In this document: positions 18,131 to 27,436 of the stretch, piece after piece
Numbering within the stretch: position 1 is the stretch's first letter
How the letters are laid out: each line of letters starts with the position of its first letter
Source of the DNA: Rhodobium orientis
GTDB taxonomy: Bacteria > Pseudomonadota > Alphaproteobacteria > Rhizobiales > Rhodobiaceae
Direction: 5' to 3'
NCBI RefSeq assembly: GCF_003258835.1
Contig: NZ_NPEV01000026.1
Location: forward strand, 1-64,000
DNA length: 64,000 bases
Position numbers and translations under genes: made by a program
The notes under the pieces: model-generated
The model's database searches: none
What the model was told of the DNA's origin: nothing
The model's input: the letters and a program-made list of their open reading frames with translations, nothing else

Positions 18131-19555
18131 ATGGCCAAGACCCCCGGCTGCCTCTACATCGCCCATATGAAGGACGGGCCGATGATCCGCATCCGCCTTC
18201 CCGGCGGCGCGGTGACGGCCGACCAGTTGCGCTCGATCGCGGCCCTTGCCGGCGATCTCGGCAACGGCCTTGTCGACCTCACCAACCGGGCCAACCTGCA
18301 GATCCGCGGCCTCCACGACATCACCTTCGACGTCCTGAAGACCCATCTCGGCGGCGCCGGCCTTCTGCCGACCGCGGCCTGGGCCGACCGCATCCGCAAC
18401 ATCGTTGCCGACCCGCTCGACGGCCGCGACCCGGATGCGCTGTGCGACACGCGCGCGCTGGTGGCCAGTCTCGACGCGGCAATCCAGGCGCGTCCGGCGC
18501 TCAAGAGCCTCAGTTCGGAAGTCGGCTTCGTCGTCGACAACGGCGGCAGAAGCGGCGTTGCCGGCCTCGCCCACGACATCGGTCTTGTCGCGGAACGTGC
18601 CGAAGGTCGCATCCGCTTCCGCCTGACCCTTGCCGGCACGCCGACGGAGCTCGTCGCATCGCAAGACACCGCGCCATTGCTGGCGATCGCCGCGGCCCGC
18701 GCCGCCATCGCCCTTGCCGCCGAGGCCCAGTCGCCGCTGCCCAAGGGCCTTGCCGCCTACGGCGTCGGCGCAAGAACCTGGAGGCAGCCGGCCGCCGCCG
18801 CGGTGCGCCTCGCCCTGGCGCTCGGCGGTCCCTACGAGAACCGCGTGCGGCGGCTGATTAAGACGGTGCCGGTGGAGACCGTCGTCGAAAAGCTGGAGGA
18901 TTTTGCCGAAGCGCCGCTTGAACGCGCAACCGTGTCCGGTCCCCTGCCAACCTTCGATCCCTCGATCGCCGTCGTTCCCGAGGACCGCGACGGGCACGTC
19001 TCCTGCGGCCTCGGCGTTCCGGTCGGCCGCCTCGATGTCGGGGCGACCCGGCATCTTGCCGCCCTTGCCGACCGCTACGGCGACGGCACGCTGCGGCTCG
19101 CCCCCTGGCACGCGGTCTTTTTTCCCTCGGTCCGGTCGGACAATGCAGACGCCCTCCTGGCGGAGGCGGACCGCCTCGGCTTCGTCCTCGATCCGGCCTT
19201 CGTGCGCATCCGGCTCTATGCCTGCAGCGGCGTCGAAGGCTGCCGCGGCGGCCGGCTCCACACCAAGGAAAACGGCCGCGCCGTCTTTGCCGCCGTGGCA
19301 AAAACCCTCGGCGACGCGCCGCTCGCCGCGCCGCTCACCATCCATGTCTCCGGCTGCATCAAGGGCTGCGCCCACCGCCAGCAAAGCGACATCCTGGCTT
19401 TGGAGCGCAATGCCAGCTACGACGTCTTCGAGAACGCCGCGCCGGGAACCGAGCCGCCGCCGGAAAACCACCGCGGCTCCGCCTCCGCCGAAACCCTGCC
19501 GGACCTCGTCGCGGACCTCGCCAGGGCCCGCATCGACAGGAATGCGGCGGAGTAG
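18131..19555 (+). CDS. cobG: Precorrin-3B synthase-like siroheme/Fe-S protein (CobG-like)
   Basis: A 474-residue protein with two nitrite/sulfite-reductase ferredoxin-like half domains and the cysteines for a 4Fe-4S cluster: ACSGVEGC and, about 50 residues later, SGCIKGCAH. These fit CobG, the oxygen-dependent precorrin-3B synthase of aerobic cobalamin synthesis. RLPGGAVTADQL near the start matches the usual CobG opening. No other cob gene lies within the window, so it is separated from the main pathway genes, or it is a related small siroheme protein. Confidence 0.65.
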   Translation: MAKTPGCLYIAHMKDGPMIRIRLPGGAVTADQLRSIAALAGDLGNGLVDLTNRANLQIRGLHDITFDVLKTHLGGAGLLPTAAWADRIRNIVADPLDGRDPDALCDTRALVASLDAAIQARPALKSLSSEVGFVVDNGGRSGVAGLAHDIGLVAERAEGRIRFRLTLAGTPTELVASQDTAPLLAIAAARAAIALAAEAQSPLPKGLAAYGVGARTWRQPAAAAVRLALALGGPYENRVRRLIKTVPVETVVEKLEDFAEAPLERATVSGPLPTFDPSIAVVPEDRDGHVSCGLGVPVGRLDVGATRHLAALADRYGDGTLRLAPWHAVFFPSVRSDNADALLAEADRLGFVLDPAFVRIRLYACSGVEGCRGGRLHTKENGRAVFAAVAKTLGDAPLAAPLTIHVSGCIKGCAHRQQSDILALERNASYDVFENAAPGTEPPPENHRGSASAETLPDLVADLARARIDRNAAE

Positions 19556-19761
19556 GATCGGCGCTGTTTTCCGCTTTGCGCGCGGAATTTGCCGCCGCGG
19601 AGTCTCCCGCTGCCGATGTCCGCGCGACCGCGTCGCTCCGTTTTCCACCGACATACCGTGCGAATGCGGGCATTGGACCCGACTCGAGGACCTGCGTGAC
19701 GAGCGAGGCTTGGCGGACAGGAGTGCACACGGGGAATCGTCAGTTCGTCCGCAAACGCCCG

Positions 19762-19861
19762 CTGGATTGCCACGTCGGCCTAACGGCCTCCTCGCAATGA
19801 CGTTGAAACTATTGAGGAAACAACCACTCGCCGTCATTGCGAGCGGCGCGAAGCAATCCAG
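19762..19861 (+). repeat. 100-bp inverted-repeat element, copy 1
   Basis: It begins CTGGATTGCCACGTCGGCC and ends GCGAAGCAATCCAG. The inner arms are TCGCAATGACG and CGTCATTGCGA. A second 100-bp copy with the same layout lies at 30934-31033, a diverged one at about 41761-41863, and a half copy at 45888-45923. The outer and inner arms would fold into one long hairpin. Confidence 0.75.
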
Positions 19862-19942
19862 GGCGATGGAACACAGGCGTTCGCGAGTTCAGGCGCTTGC
19901 CAAGGACGCGGCCTGTTCCCACCCGGCAACGCGGCCTTTGCA

Positions 19943-19978
19943 GCAAAAACAAACGGCCGGAGACAATCCCCGGCCGTT
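19943..19978 (-). terminator. Rho-independent terminator of acsA
   Basis: On the minus strand AACGGCCGG pairs perfectly with CCGGCCGTT across a 9-base loop and is followed by TGTTTTTG. It lies about 40 bases past the acsA stop codon. Confidence 0.8.
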
Positions 19979-20016
19979 CCCGCCTGCAGCGTTTCCCTAA
20001 AACTCTTCCGCGCCGG

Positions 20017-21969
20017 CTATGCCCGGTTCTGGCGGTTCTCGATGAGGTCGTCGACGACGCCCGGATCGGCGAGGGTCGAGGTGTCGCCGAGGTTCTCGAA
20101 GGCGTCTTCCGCGATCTTGCGCAGGATACGGCGCATGATCTTGCCCGACCGGGTCTTCGGCAGGCCGGGGGCGAACTGGATGAGGTCCGGCGAGGCGATC
20201 GGGCCGATCTCGTTGCGGACCCACTTCACCAGCTCCTTCTGCAGCTCCTCCGACGGCTCCTCGCCCTCCATCAGCGTGACATAGGCGTAGATGCCCTGGC
20301 CCTTCAGGCTGTGCGGGTAGCCGACGACGGCGGCCTCGGAGACCTTCGGATGGGCGACCAGCGCCGATTCCACCTCGGCCGTGCCCATTCGGTGGCCGGA
20401 GACGTTGATGACGTCGTCGACGCGGCCGGTGATCCAGTAATAGCCGTCGGCGTCGCGGCGGCAGCCGTCGCCGGTGAAGTACTTGCCCTTGTAGGTGGAG
20501 AAGTAGGTCTGCACGAAGCGCTCGTGGTCGCCATAGACCGTGCGCATCTGGCCCGGCCAGGAATCGGCGATGACGAGGTTGCCCTCCGTCGCGCCCTCAA
20601 GCTCCTTGCCTTCCGCATCGACGATCTGCGGCTGGATGCCGAAGAACGGCCTTGTGGCGGAACCCGGCTTCAGGGCCGTTGCGCCCGGCAGCGGCGTGAT
20701 CAGGATGCCGCCGGTCTCCGTCTGCCACCAGGTATCGACGATCGGGCAGCGCTTTTCGCCGACGACGTCGTAGTACCAGATCCAGGCCTCCGGATTGATC
20801 GGCTCGCCGACCGAGCCGAGGATCCTGAGCGACGAGCGGTCGGTCTTCTTGACGTAGTCCTCGCCGGCGCCCATCAGCGCGCGGATCGCGGTCGGCGCGG
20901 TGTAGAAGATCGACACCTTGTGCTTGTCGACCACTTCCCAGAAGCGGGACGGGCTCGGATAGTTCGGCACGCCCTCGAACATCAGCGTGGTGGCGCCGTT
21001 GGCGAGCGGGCCGTAGACGATGTAGCTGTGGCCGGTGACCCAGCCGACGTCGGCGGTGCACCAGTAGACCTCGGCGTCCTGGTAGTCGAAGACGTATTCG
21101 TGGGTCATGGCGGCATAGACGAGGTAGCCGCCGGTGGTGTGCATGACGCCCTTCGGCTTGCCGGTGGAGCCGGAGGTGTAGAGGATGAACAGCGGGTCTT
21201 CCGCGCTCATCTCCTCCGGCGGGCAGTCCGGCGAGGCCGCGGCGACGGCCTCGTGGTACCAGACGTCGCGGCCGTCCTTCATGGTGACGTCGCCGCCGGT
21301 GCGCTTGACGACGATCACCTTGTCGACGACGGCGCCGTCGCGGGCGGCGACCTCGATCGCCTTGTCGGTGTTGGCCTTCAGCGGCACCTTGCGGCCGCCG
21401 CGCAGGCCCTCGTCGGCAGTGATGATGAAGGACGAGCGGCAGTCCTCGATGCGGTTGGCCAGCGAATCCGGCGAAAAGCCGCCGAAGACGATGGAATGCA
21501 CCGCGCCGATGCGGGCACAGGCGAGCATGGCATAGGCCGCTTCCGGGATCATCGGGAGGTAGATGGTGACCCGGTCGCCCTTCTTGACGCCGTTGTCCTT
21601 GAAGGCGTTGGCAAGCCGGCTGACGCGCTCATGCAACTGACGGAAGGTGATGTGCTCGTCATCGGCCGGATCGTCGCCTTCCCAGATGATCGCTGTCTGG
21701 TCGCCGCGGGTCTCCAGGTGGCGGTCGATGCAGTTGGCCGCGACGTTGAGGGTGCCGTCCTCGAACCATTTGATGGAAACGTTGTGGTAGTCGTAGGAGG
21801 TGTTCTTGACCTTGCTATAGGGCTTGATCCAGTCGATGCGCTTGCCGTGCTCGGCCCAGAACGCATTCGGGTCGTCGATCGACTGCTGGTACATTGCAAG
21901 GTATTTGTCGTTGTCGATCAGCGCGGCCTTCGCCGTCGCTTCGGGCACGGGGTACAATTCGTCGTGCAT
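20017..21969 (-). CDS. acsA: Acetyl-CoA synthetase
   Basis: A 650-residue AMP-forming acetate-CoA ligase. It has the P-loop-like [11 protein letters not shown], the WWQTETGG acetyl-AMP site and the C-terminal [10 protein letters not shown], whose second lysine is the residue acetylated in Acs enzymes to control activity. It activates acetate for the TCA cycle or, in this organism, the ethylmalonyl-CoA pathway. GGGAGGAAG upstream marks MHDELYP as the start. A clear terminator follows. Confidence 0.97.
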   Translation of the reverse strand: MHDELYPVPEATAKAALIDNDKYLAMYQQSIDDPNAFWAEHGKRIDWIKPYSKVKNTSYDYHNVSIKWFEDGTLNVAANCIDRHLETRGDQTAIIWEGDDPADDEHITFRQLHERVSRLANAFKDNGVKKGDRVTIYLPMIPEAAYAMLACARIGAVHSIVFGGFSPDSLANRIEDCRSSFIITADEGLRGGRKVPLKANTDKAIEVAARDGAVVDKVIVVKRTGGDVTMKDGRDVWYHEAVAAASPDCPPEEMSAEDPLFILYTSGSTGKPKGVMHTTGGYLVYAAMTHEYVFDYQDAEVYWCTADVGWVTGHSYIVYGPLANGATTLMFEGVPNYPSPSRFWEVVDKHKVSIFYTAPTAIRALMGAGEDYVKKTDRSSLRILGSVGEPINPEAWIWYYDVVGEKRCPIVDTWWQTETGGILITPLPGATALKPGSATRPFFGIQPQIVDAEGKELEGATEGNLVIADSWPGQMRTVYGDHERFVQTYFSTYKGKYFTGDGCRRDADGYYWITGRVDDVINVSGHRMGTAEVESALVAHPKVSEAAVVGYPHSLKGQGIYAYVTLMEGEEPSEELQKELVKWVRNEIGPIASPDLIQFAPGLPKTRSGKIMRRILRKIAEDAFENLGDTSTLADPGVVDDLIENRQNRA

Positions 21970-22103
21970 TACGCTTCCTCCCAATCATAACTGTTGCGAC
22001 ACCGTTTCGCGGTTGTCCGCATTCAATGTGGCATTATGCGTATGCAAGCACAGCAAATCCACGGCTGCCAGATCGAACTTTCGTATGGCGCCGCAACAAC
22101 ACG

Positions 22104-22499
22104 CTAACCGTCTGCGGCCACGCGGATAATTCCGTCATCGACAGCGACCGGCACGGCGGCAAGGGCGCGTCCGAGGCAGGGCCCGGCGACACAGAGCCCG
22201 GTCAGTGCCGAAAAGCGGGCGCCGTGGGTGGAGCAGACCAGCAGTGAGGGATCGTCGGCGTCGAAAAAGCGCCCGTCGAAGGTCTCAAGCGTCGTCAGCG
22301 CATGCGGGCATTCGTTGAGAAAGGCACGGATCTCGCCACCGAGCCGGACGACGACGATGTCGATGCGGTCCATACCGGAGCCGAGGATGACGCTTTCGGC
22401 GCCGGGATCGGCAAGATCGGCCGTCGCGATCAACGCCGAACCGCGAAATGGCCCAAGCAGCATCGCCATGCGCGGCCCGATCGAGGCGGGCGCCGTCAC
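22104..22499 (-). CDS. Stand-alone Rieske [2Fe-2S] protein
   Basis: A 131-residue protein made of one Rieske domain. The cluster ligands are visible as CPH and, 31 residues on, CSTHGARF. Such small Rieske ferredoxins pass electrons to oxygenases or nitrite reductases (NirD type). No oxygenase is adjacent. The start is a GTG with GGAG upstream; an ATG 10 codons in is possible. It lies upstream of and in the same direction as acsA, 134 bases apart. Confidence 0.75.
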   Translation of the reverse strand: MTAPASIGPRMAMLLGPFRGSALIATADLADPGAESVILGSGMDRIDIVVVRLGGEIRAFLNECPHALTTLETFDGRFFDADDPSLLVCSTHGARFSALTGLCVAGPCLGRALAAVPVAVDDGIIRVAADG

Positions 22500-22957
22500 C
22501 GCTGCTCCGCTCCGGCCCGGCGGCCTAGTTCCGGCGCGGGCGTCCGTTTTGCGCAGCGGTCAGGCGCCGTTTTTTTCTTGCCTGCGACGATGCGGCAGGG
22601 GGCTCGCGAGAGATGTCTTTTGAATGCCGCAATTCTGCCATTTCGCCGACCCATGCAAGCGGCGCGCGGCAGCGCGAGCGTTGATCGGCCGGTCCCGCAT
22701 GCAAGCAATGTCATCGGTCTTCACCAATAAAAGCCGTCCCCTTGGCCGGAATTATGGACAAAGCGTTACAAGGATGCTAGGTCGAGCGCCGATTTGGCGC
22801 GGCAGGGACGCCTGAATTTGCCATGCCGCATGAACATCCCGAACCCCTTCGATTGGCCTGTCGACGGCACTGAGGCTTTCGCAACCGATCCCGCGATCCC
22901 GACCCGGGGCGCAACCGGCCCAATCGACCCAATGATAAAGAACTCTGGAGTGTCCTG
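22500..22957. other. 458-bp gap without a gene upstream of sqdB
   Basis: I find no supportable coding sequence, tRNA or repeat here. The stretch separates the divergent Rieske and sqdB genes and probably holds both promoters. The GGAGTGTCCTG just before 22958 is the sqdB ribosome binding site. Confidence 0.6.
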
Positions 22958-24142
22958 ATGAAGGTTATAGTTCTCGGTGGAGACGGCTTCTGTGGCTGGC
23001 CGACGGCGTTGCACCTTTCCAAGCGCGGTCACGACGTGATCATCGTCGACAACCTTTCCCGCCGGAACATCGACATCGAGCTGGAAGCGTCGTCGCTGAC
23101 GCCGATCCGTCCGCTCGGCGAGCGCGTGCGGGTCTGGAAGGAACTCACCGGCAGCGACATTCCGGTCCACACCTTCACGGTCGGCGAGCACTACCACCGC
23201 ATGCTGAGCCTGATCGAGGACGAAAAGCCGGACGCCATCGTCCACTTCGCCGAGCAGCGCGCCGCGCCCTACTCCATGAAGTCGTCGAGCCACAAGCGCT
23301 ACACGGTCACCAACAACCTGAACGCCACCAACGACGTCTGCGCGGCGATCGTGGAAAGCGGCCTCGACGTCCATCTGGTCCATCTCGGCACCATGGGCGT
23401 CTACGGCTACGGCACTGCCGGCATGAAGATCCCGGAGGGCTACCTCAACGTCATGCTGGAGACCGACGACGGCGTGGTGAAGAAGGAGATCCTCTATCCG
23501 GCCGATCCGGGCTCGATCTACCACATGACCAAGACCCAGGATCAGCTCTTCTTCCAGTTCTACAACAAGAACGACAAGCTGAAGATCACCGACCTGCACC
23601 AGGGCATCGTCTGGGGCACCCAGACCGAAGAGACCAAGATGGACGAGCGGCTGATCAACCGCTTCGACTATGACGGCGACTACGGCACCGTGCTCAACCG
23701 CTTCCTGATGCAGGCCGCCATCGGCTATCCGATGACCGTGCACGGCACCGGCGGCCAGACCCGCGCCTTCATCCACATCCAGGACACGGTGCGCTGTATC
23801 GAGCTGGCCATCACCAACCCGCCGCAGACCGGCGCCAAGGTGAACATCCTCAACCAGATGACCGAGACCCACCGGGTCCGCGAGCTGGCCGAGATGGTCG
23901 CCCGCAAGACCGGCGCCGAGATCTCCAAGGTGCCGAACCCGCGCCAGGAAGCCGACGAGAACGAGCTGCACGTCGCCAACGACCGCTTCCTCAATCTCGG
24001 CCTCGACCCGATCACCCTGGAAGAGGGCCTGCTGGACGAGGTGACCGAGATCGCCAAGCGCTACGCCGACAATTGCGACCGGGAGAAGATCCCGTGCGTC
24101 TCGGCCTGGAACAAGACCGCGGCCGAGCGCCTCGGCTCCTAG
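22958..24142 (+). CDS. sqdB: UDP-sulfoquinovose synthase
   Basis: A 394-residue short-chain dehydrogenase/epimerase-fold enzyme that makes UDP-sulfoquinovose from UDP-glucose and sulfite, the first committed step of sulfoquinovosyl diacylglycerol synthesis. It shows GGDGFCGWPTALHLS for NAD binding, TMGVYGYG, the IPEG segment, and the YHMTK catalytic Tyr-Lys pair. The length equals that of SqdB/SQD1. The usual sqdC/sqdD partners are not adjacent. Downstream are a decayed gene and two large glycosyltransferases, one of which could transfer the sulfoquinovose. Confidence 0.95.
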   Translation: MKVIVLGGDGFCGWPTALHLSKRGHDVIIVDNLSRRNIDIELEASSLTPIRPLGERVRVWKELTGSDIPVHTFTVGEHYHRMLSLIEDEKPDAIVHFAEQRAAPYSMKSSSHKRYTVTNNLNATNDVCAAIVESGLDVHLVHLGTMGVYGYGTAGMKIPEGYLNVMLETDDGVVKKEILYPADPGSIYHMTKTQDQLFFQFYNKNDKLKITDLHQGIVWGTQTEETKMDERLINRFDYDGDYGTVLNRFLMQAAIGYPMTVHGTGGQTRAFIHIQDTVRCIELAITNPPQTGAKVNILNQMTETHRVRELAEMVARKTGAEISKVPNPRQEADENELHVANDRFLNLGLDPITLEEGLLDEVTEIAKRYADNCDREKIPCVSAWNKTAAERLGS

Positions 24143-24770
24143 CATCGACAGCGCGCACGGCCCCGCCGTTGCGCGCCCCTCGCCGTCGATACAACGGATT
24201 TGCGCCGGCCCGGGAAACGGGCCGGTGCATTGCGTTTGGGCCCTTGCCACAACCGCTTGTGTTCGCGCCGTCTCGCCTGACGGCCCAGAACGTTCAAGAG
24301 TGCATCCGTTATTTGCCGCAGGGAAACTTCTGCTGCCTGAATAACGCCAAGACCGGATGCTCGGCGACCAATGGCCTGTTGTGGCGAAGGGAGTTCTAGG
24401 AAGGCCGGGAACAGGTGGCGGCATCGTCGCGGTTGGCCGGTGCGTTTGTTTTCTCGTGCGTCCGCAATCCCGAAGCGCGCATTCTTTCCCGCTATTTCAA
24501 CGAGATCACTGCGACAGGCATAACCGGCGGGAATTTTCGGGCCGAACGGCTTCGATGCCGATGTGGCTGTCAGCTTCGATGAGATGCTGGCGCCCCCGGT
24601 CAGCCCGTGCCGGCGACCATCCGGACCACGAGAAGCTGCTGCGCCGTCGCGACAGGCTGGCGCGGCTCGGTTGATGCACCCGCAACGCGGCCCGCCGCTG
24701 CCGAAAGGACGACCCGCCGACGGCTTGCCTCCAGTGCGTTTCACGCGATTACGGAATCGCCCGAAACGCT
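24143..24770. other. 628-bp gap with a gene remnant and a palindrome
   Basis: No intact gene fits here. The gap holds the sulfotransferase-like remnant (24400-24674) and a palindrome copy (24736-24774) that overlaps the stop codon of the following glycosyltransferase gene. The 24143-24399 part shows nothing recognisable. Confidence 0.6.
24400..24674 (+). pseudogene. Sulfotransferase-like remnant, frameshifted
   Basis: One frame reads FVFSCVRNPEARILSRYFNE, close to the 3'-phosphate-binding FxFVRNPxxRxxSxY block of sulfotransferase family 2. After about 45 codons that frame loses sense, and another frame continues plausibly with GFDADVAVSFDEML. A third piece, DHPDHEKLLRRRDRLARLG, ends at a TGA. 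At least two frame changes and a TAG just before the first part show a decayed gene. Identification rests on one motif, so it is tentative. It would fit a sulfated-glycan locus. Confidence 0.45.
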
Positions 24771-24774
24771 CTAG
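24736..24774 (-). repeat. Palindrome copy overlapping a glycosyltransferase stop codon
   Basis: The reverse complement matches the second palindrome at 16217-16258 (TAGAGCGTTTC ... GTGAAACGC) with few changes. The TAG within its CTAGAGCG arm is the stop codon of the minus-strand glycosyltransferase gene, so the repeat supplies that gene's end. Confidence 0.65.
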
Positions 24775-27095
24775 TTGAACAGCTTGCGGATGCGCCGGTA
24801 GATGATGAGATAGAGCGGGGTTTTCTTCTTCTTCGCCGGCGGCGCGGAGCCCTCCAGCTCCTCGATCCGCCGCTGCAGTTCGCGGTTTTCCGCCTGCAGC
24901 ATGCTTGCCTTGTTCTCCAGCCCGACGGCGTAGAGGATGAAGTTCCTCAGCGCCAGCGGCAGGGCGGCGATATAGGGCCTCAGCACCCGGTACTGGCCAG
25001 CCGAGACGCTGTAGTTCATCGCCTTCATGCCGGCACCCGGCTTCGGCCGGCGGTACCAGTAGAGCGTCTCCGGCACCACCTCCAGCTTGAAGCCGTTGAT
25101 GACGGCACGGGAGAAGAACTCCTGGTCGTCGCGACCGATGCGGTAGTCTTCGGTGAAGCCGCCGATCCTGTCGAACGAGTTCTTCCGCACGAAGGAATTG
25201 CTGTCGCCGAAGCAGTTGACGAAGGCGCCGACGGTAAGGCTCGGCCCGATCGGGGTGATGCGGGAGACCGAATTTTCCTTGGACGGCAGGCCGTCGCCCG
25301 CGAACATGTCGGAAAAGCACGTGAAGATGTCGGCGTCGGAGCGCTCGGCGACGTGCACGAAGGTCTCGATCTCGTTCGGCATGGCGAGGTTGTCGTCGTC
25401 CATGAACAGCAGGTACTCGCCGTTGGCATGGCGCGCCGCCGTGTTGCGCGAGGCGCCGAGATAGGCGTTCTCCTGGACGACGACCTGCCATCCGCGGGCG
25501 GCGAAGTCGGTCTTCAACTCTTCCAGGAAGGCGACGGTCGTGGGCGACGTGCTGCCGTCGTCGACGAGAACGACCTCGTAATTCCTGTAGGTCTGCTCCT
25601 CGATGGAGCGGATGGCATGGCGCACCATGTCCGGCCGCTCGTAGTGGGCGAGGCATACGCTGACCAGCGGCTCGCGTGGCTCCGCCGGCGCCTCGGGAAA
25701 CCGGCTGAGGGCCTGAATGGCGCCGGGTTTCGTCAGCGAGGCATGCCAGTTGACCCAGGTGCGGTTGTTCTCGTCATTGTCGAAGGACGGCCTTGCGACC
25801 AGCGCGCCGTGGGTCAGCACCCGTTCGAACTGCCGCTTCAGCGATGCCGGATGGGCCTGGAACAGGATGTCGTCATAGTCGTCCTCGTGGATCAGTTCCG
25901 CGTTGCCGCCGCGGTCGCTGGCCAGGAAGTTGATCTGGTAGATCAGGCATTCGTAGATGGCGAAGGAAGAGTTTTCCAGGAGCGAGGGGATCACCGCCAC
26001 GCGGCCCGGCTGGCGCAGATAATGGACCGCCATCGGCTGGTCGTAGCCGGTGATGGTCTCCACCTCGAACGGCCAGCGTTCCTTGCGCTCGCCGATATGG
26101 GTCTCGGCGTCGAACACCTTGGCGAACTTGCCGAGAAAGGTGACCTTTTTCGGCAGCGGGCCGCCGGCCTTGACCAGCCGGTCGACGGCCTCGCAGAAGA
26201 TGTGGATGCCCTTGCGCGGCTCCAGGCGGCCGAAGAAGACGATCTCGTCGATGGGCCGGCGCTGGCCCTGCTCGTTGCTTTCGGGAACCGCTTCTTCCAG
26301 CGTCGAGGTCAGCATGATGTTGGGCTGCACCCGGCAGCGCGGCCGGACGAGATTGTAGCCGCTGTCCAGCATCCAGCGCAGCATGTGCAGGCTGCCGCTG
26401 ACGACGATGTCGGCGAGCTCGACGCTGCGTCGCTCCATGTAGGAAAGGATCAGATCGCGCTTTTCGTCGGGAAGCACGTTGCCGCCGATCTTGTTCCACA
26501 TGGTCGGCGAGGAGCATTTGACGACGAAGACCGTGTCCTTGAAGGCAAGGCCGAGATTCTTGGCGAGCAGCGAATAGTAGCCGACGCCGCGCCATTCGGA
26601 GACGTGGACGACGTCGAAGTCCCTGTCCTTCAGCCACTCATAGGTGAGCCGGGAGATCCTGGAGGTGGCGCCGACCGGGCCGCGCGAGGAGCGCAGCTCC
26701 GGCTGCGGCATCGGCACGAACGTAATCCCGCGCTCCCTGTAGAAGTCGACCCAATCCTCGATCGCGCCGTTCTCGCAATGCTGGCCGAGGCCGTAGAGGA
26801 TGGTGACCTCGTGGCCGCAGGAGACGAGAAAGTCGGCGACGTAGCGGTAGGCCGTGCCGATGCCGCCATTGCGGACCGGGCCGACCACGTCGATGGTGGC
26901 GATGCAGACCTTCAGCGGCCGGTCCGGCGCGACCGTGCCCTCGAAGGTCGGCAGGCCGGGAAAGGTGGCCGTGTCGGCATCCCGATGCCGCGGCTCGATG
27001 AGGTCGATCGGGTACGGGGCCGTTTGCGGCTCGCGGCCCTCCGCGGTGGGATCGGTCATGTCGTCATTTCGCTTTTCATCGGCGCGCGTGTCCAT
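24771..27095 (-). CDS. Two-domain glycosyltransferase (GT4-GT2 fusion), copy A
   Basis: A 774-residue protein. Residues of about 50-450 form a GT-B, GT4-type glycosyltransferase (PVRNGGIGTAYRYVADFL at the start, FFGRLEPRKGIHIF at the donor domain). A GT-A, GT2 domain follows, with VSVCLAHYERPDMV, VVLVDDGS and the DXD-like FMDDDN, then a C-terminal coiled coil. It is paralogous over its whole length to the gene at 28.5 kb. The two domains could add two sugars in sequence. The start is uncertain; I use MDTRADEKR with GAGG 13 bases upstream, with MTDPTAEG as the alternative. No membrane segment is seen, so it acts in the cytoplasm or at the membrane face. Confidence 0.8.
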   Translation of the reverse strand: MDTRADEKRNDDMTDPTAEGREPQTAPYPIDLIEPRHRDADTATFPGLPTFEGTVAPDRPLKVCIATIDVVGPVRNGGIGTAYRYVADFLVSCGHEVTILYGLGQHCENGAIEDWVDFYRERGITFVPMPQPELRSSRGPVGATSRISRLTYEWLKDRDFDVVHVSEWRGVGYYSLLAKNLGLAFKDTVFVVKCSSPTMWNKIGGNVLPDEKRDLILSYMERRSVELADIVVSGSLHMLRWMLDSGYNLVRPRCRVQPNIMLTSTLEEAVPESNEQGQRRPIDEIVFFGRLEPRKGIHIFCEAVDRLVKAGGPLPKKVTFLGKFAKVFDAETHIGERKERWPFEVETITGYDQPMAVHYLRQPGRVAVIPSLLENSSFAIYECLIYQINFLASDRGGNAELIHEDDYDDILFQAHPASLKRQFERVLTHGALVARPSFDNDENNRTWVNWHASLTKPGAIQALSRFPEAPAEPREPLVSVCLAHYERPDMVRHAIRSIEEQTYRNYEVVLVDDGSTSPTTVAFLEELKTDFAARGWQVVVQENAYLGASRNTAARHANGEYLLFMDDDNLAMPNEIETFVHVAERSDADIFTCFSDMFAGDGLPSKENSVSRITPIGPSLTVGAFVNCFGDSNSFVRKNSFDRIGGFTEDYRIGRDDQEFFSRAVINGFKLEVVPETLYWYRRPKPGAGMKAMNYSVSAGQYRVLRPYIAALPLALRNFILYAVGLENKASMLQAENRELQRRIEELEGSAPPAKKKKTPLYLIIYRRIRKLFN

Positions 27096-27436
27096 CGCTT
27101 GCCATCGACCTCGTTCTCGGGGTGTGCCCAAAGGACCTGCGCGCCTGCAACAGGTGGCGGGCGGGACGAGGCAGGAAGCCGAGGCGGCGCGGATCATGGC
27201 AGCCAGCGGCGACGAATGCCGGTCCGGACAACTGAAACTGCGGTTCCTTTAGCAAAAACCTCAGGCAGAACCAAGCACGGCCTCGGCTTGACAGGCGGTG
27301 CCAAAGGCCGCAATCAGTGCCGGCCGAAACGGTCGTTTCGCAACTGCCGGCGCGCGTGCCGAATTCCGGCCGGCCGACCGCTCCCTGGGCGCCCTTTCCG
27401 GAGCCGCCGCGCGCCACCCGAAACAGAGGAAAATAC

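Larger units (their letters stand above)
19556..20016. other. 461-bp gap without a gene; repeat and terminator
   Basis: Between the convergent cobG-like and acsA genes I find no credible coding sequence. The gap holds a 100-bp inverted-repeat element (19762-19861) and the acsA terminator (19943-19978). Confidence 0.7.

Noticed and set aside
19837-21990. A 717-codon plus-strand frame opposite acsA
   Set aside because: The acsA protein is unmistakable on the other strand; this frame has no recognisable content and no ribosome binding site.
24073-24399. A 108-codon plus-strand frame after sqdB
   Set aside because: It overlaps the sqdB 3' end in another frame, has no ribosome binding site and no recognisable content.
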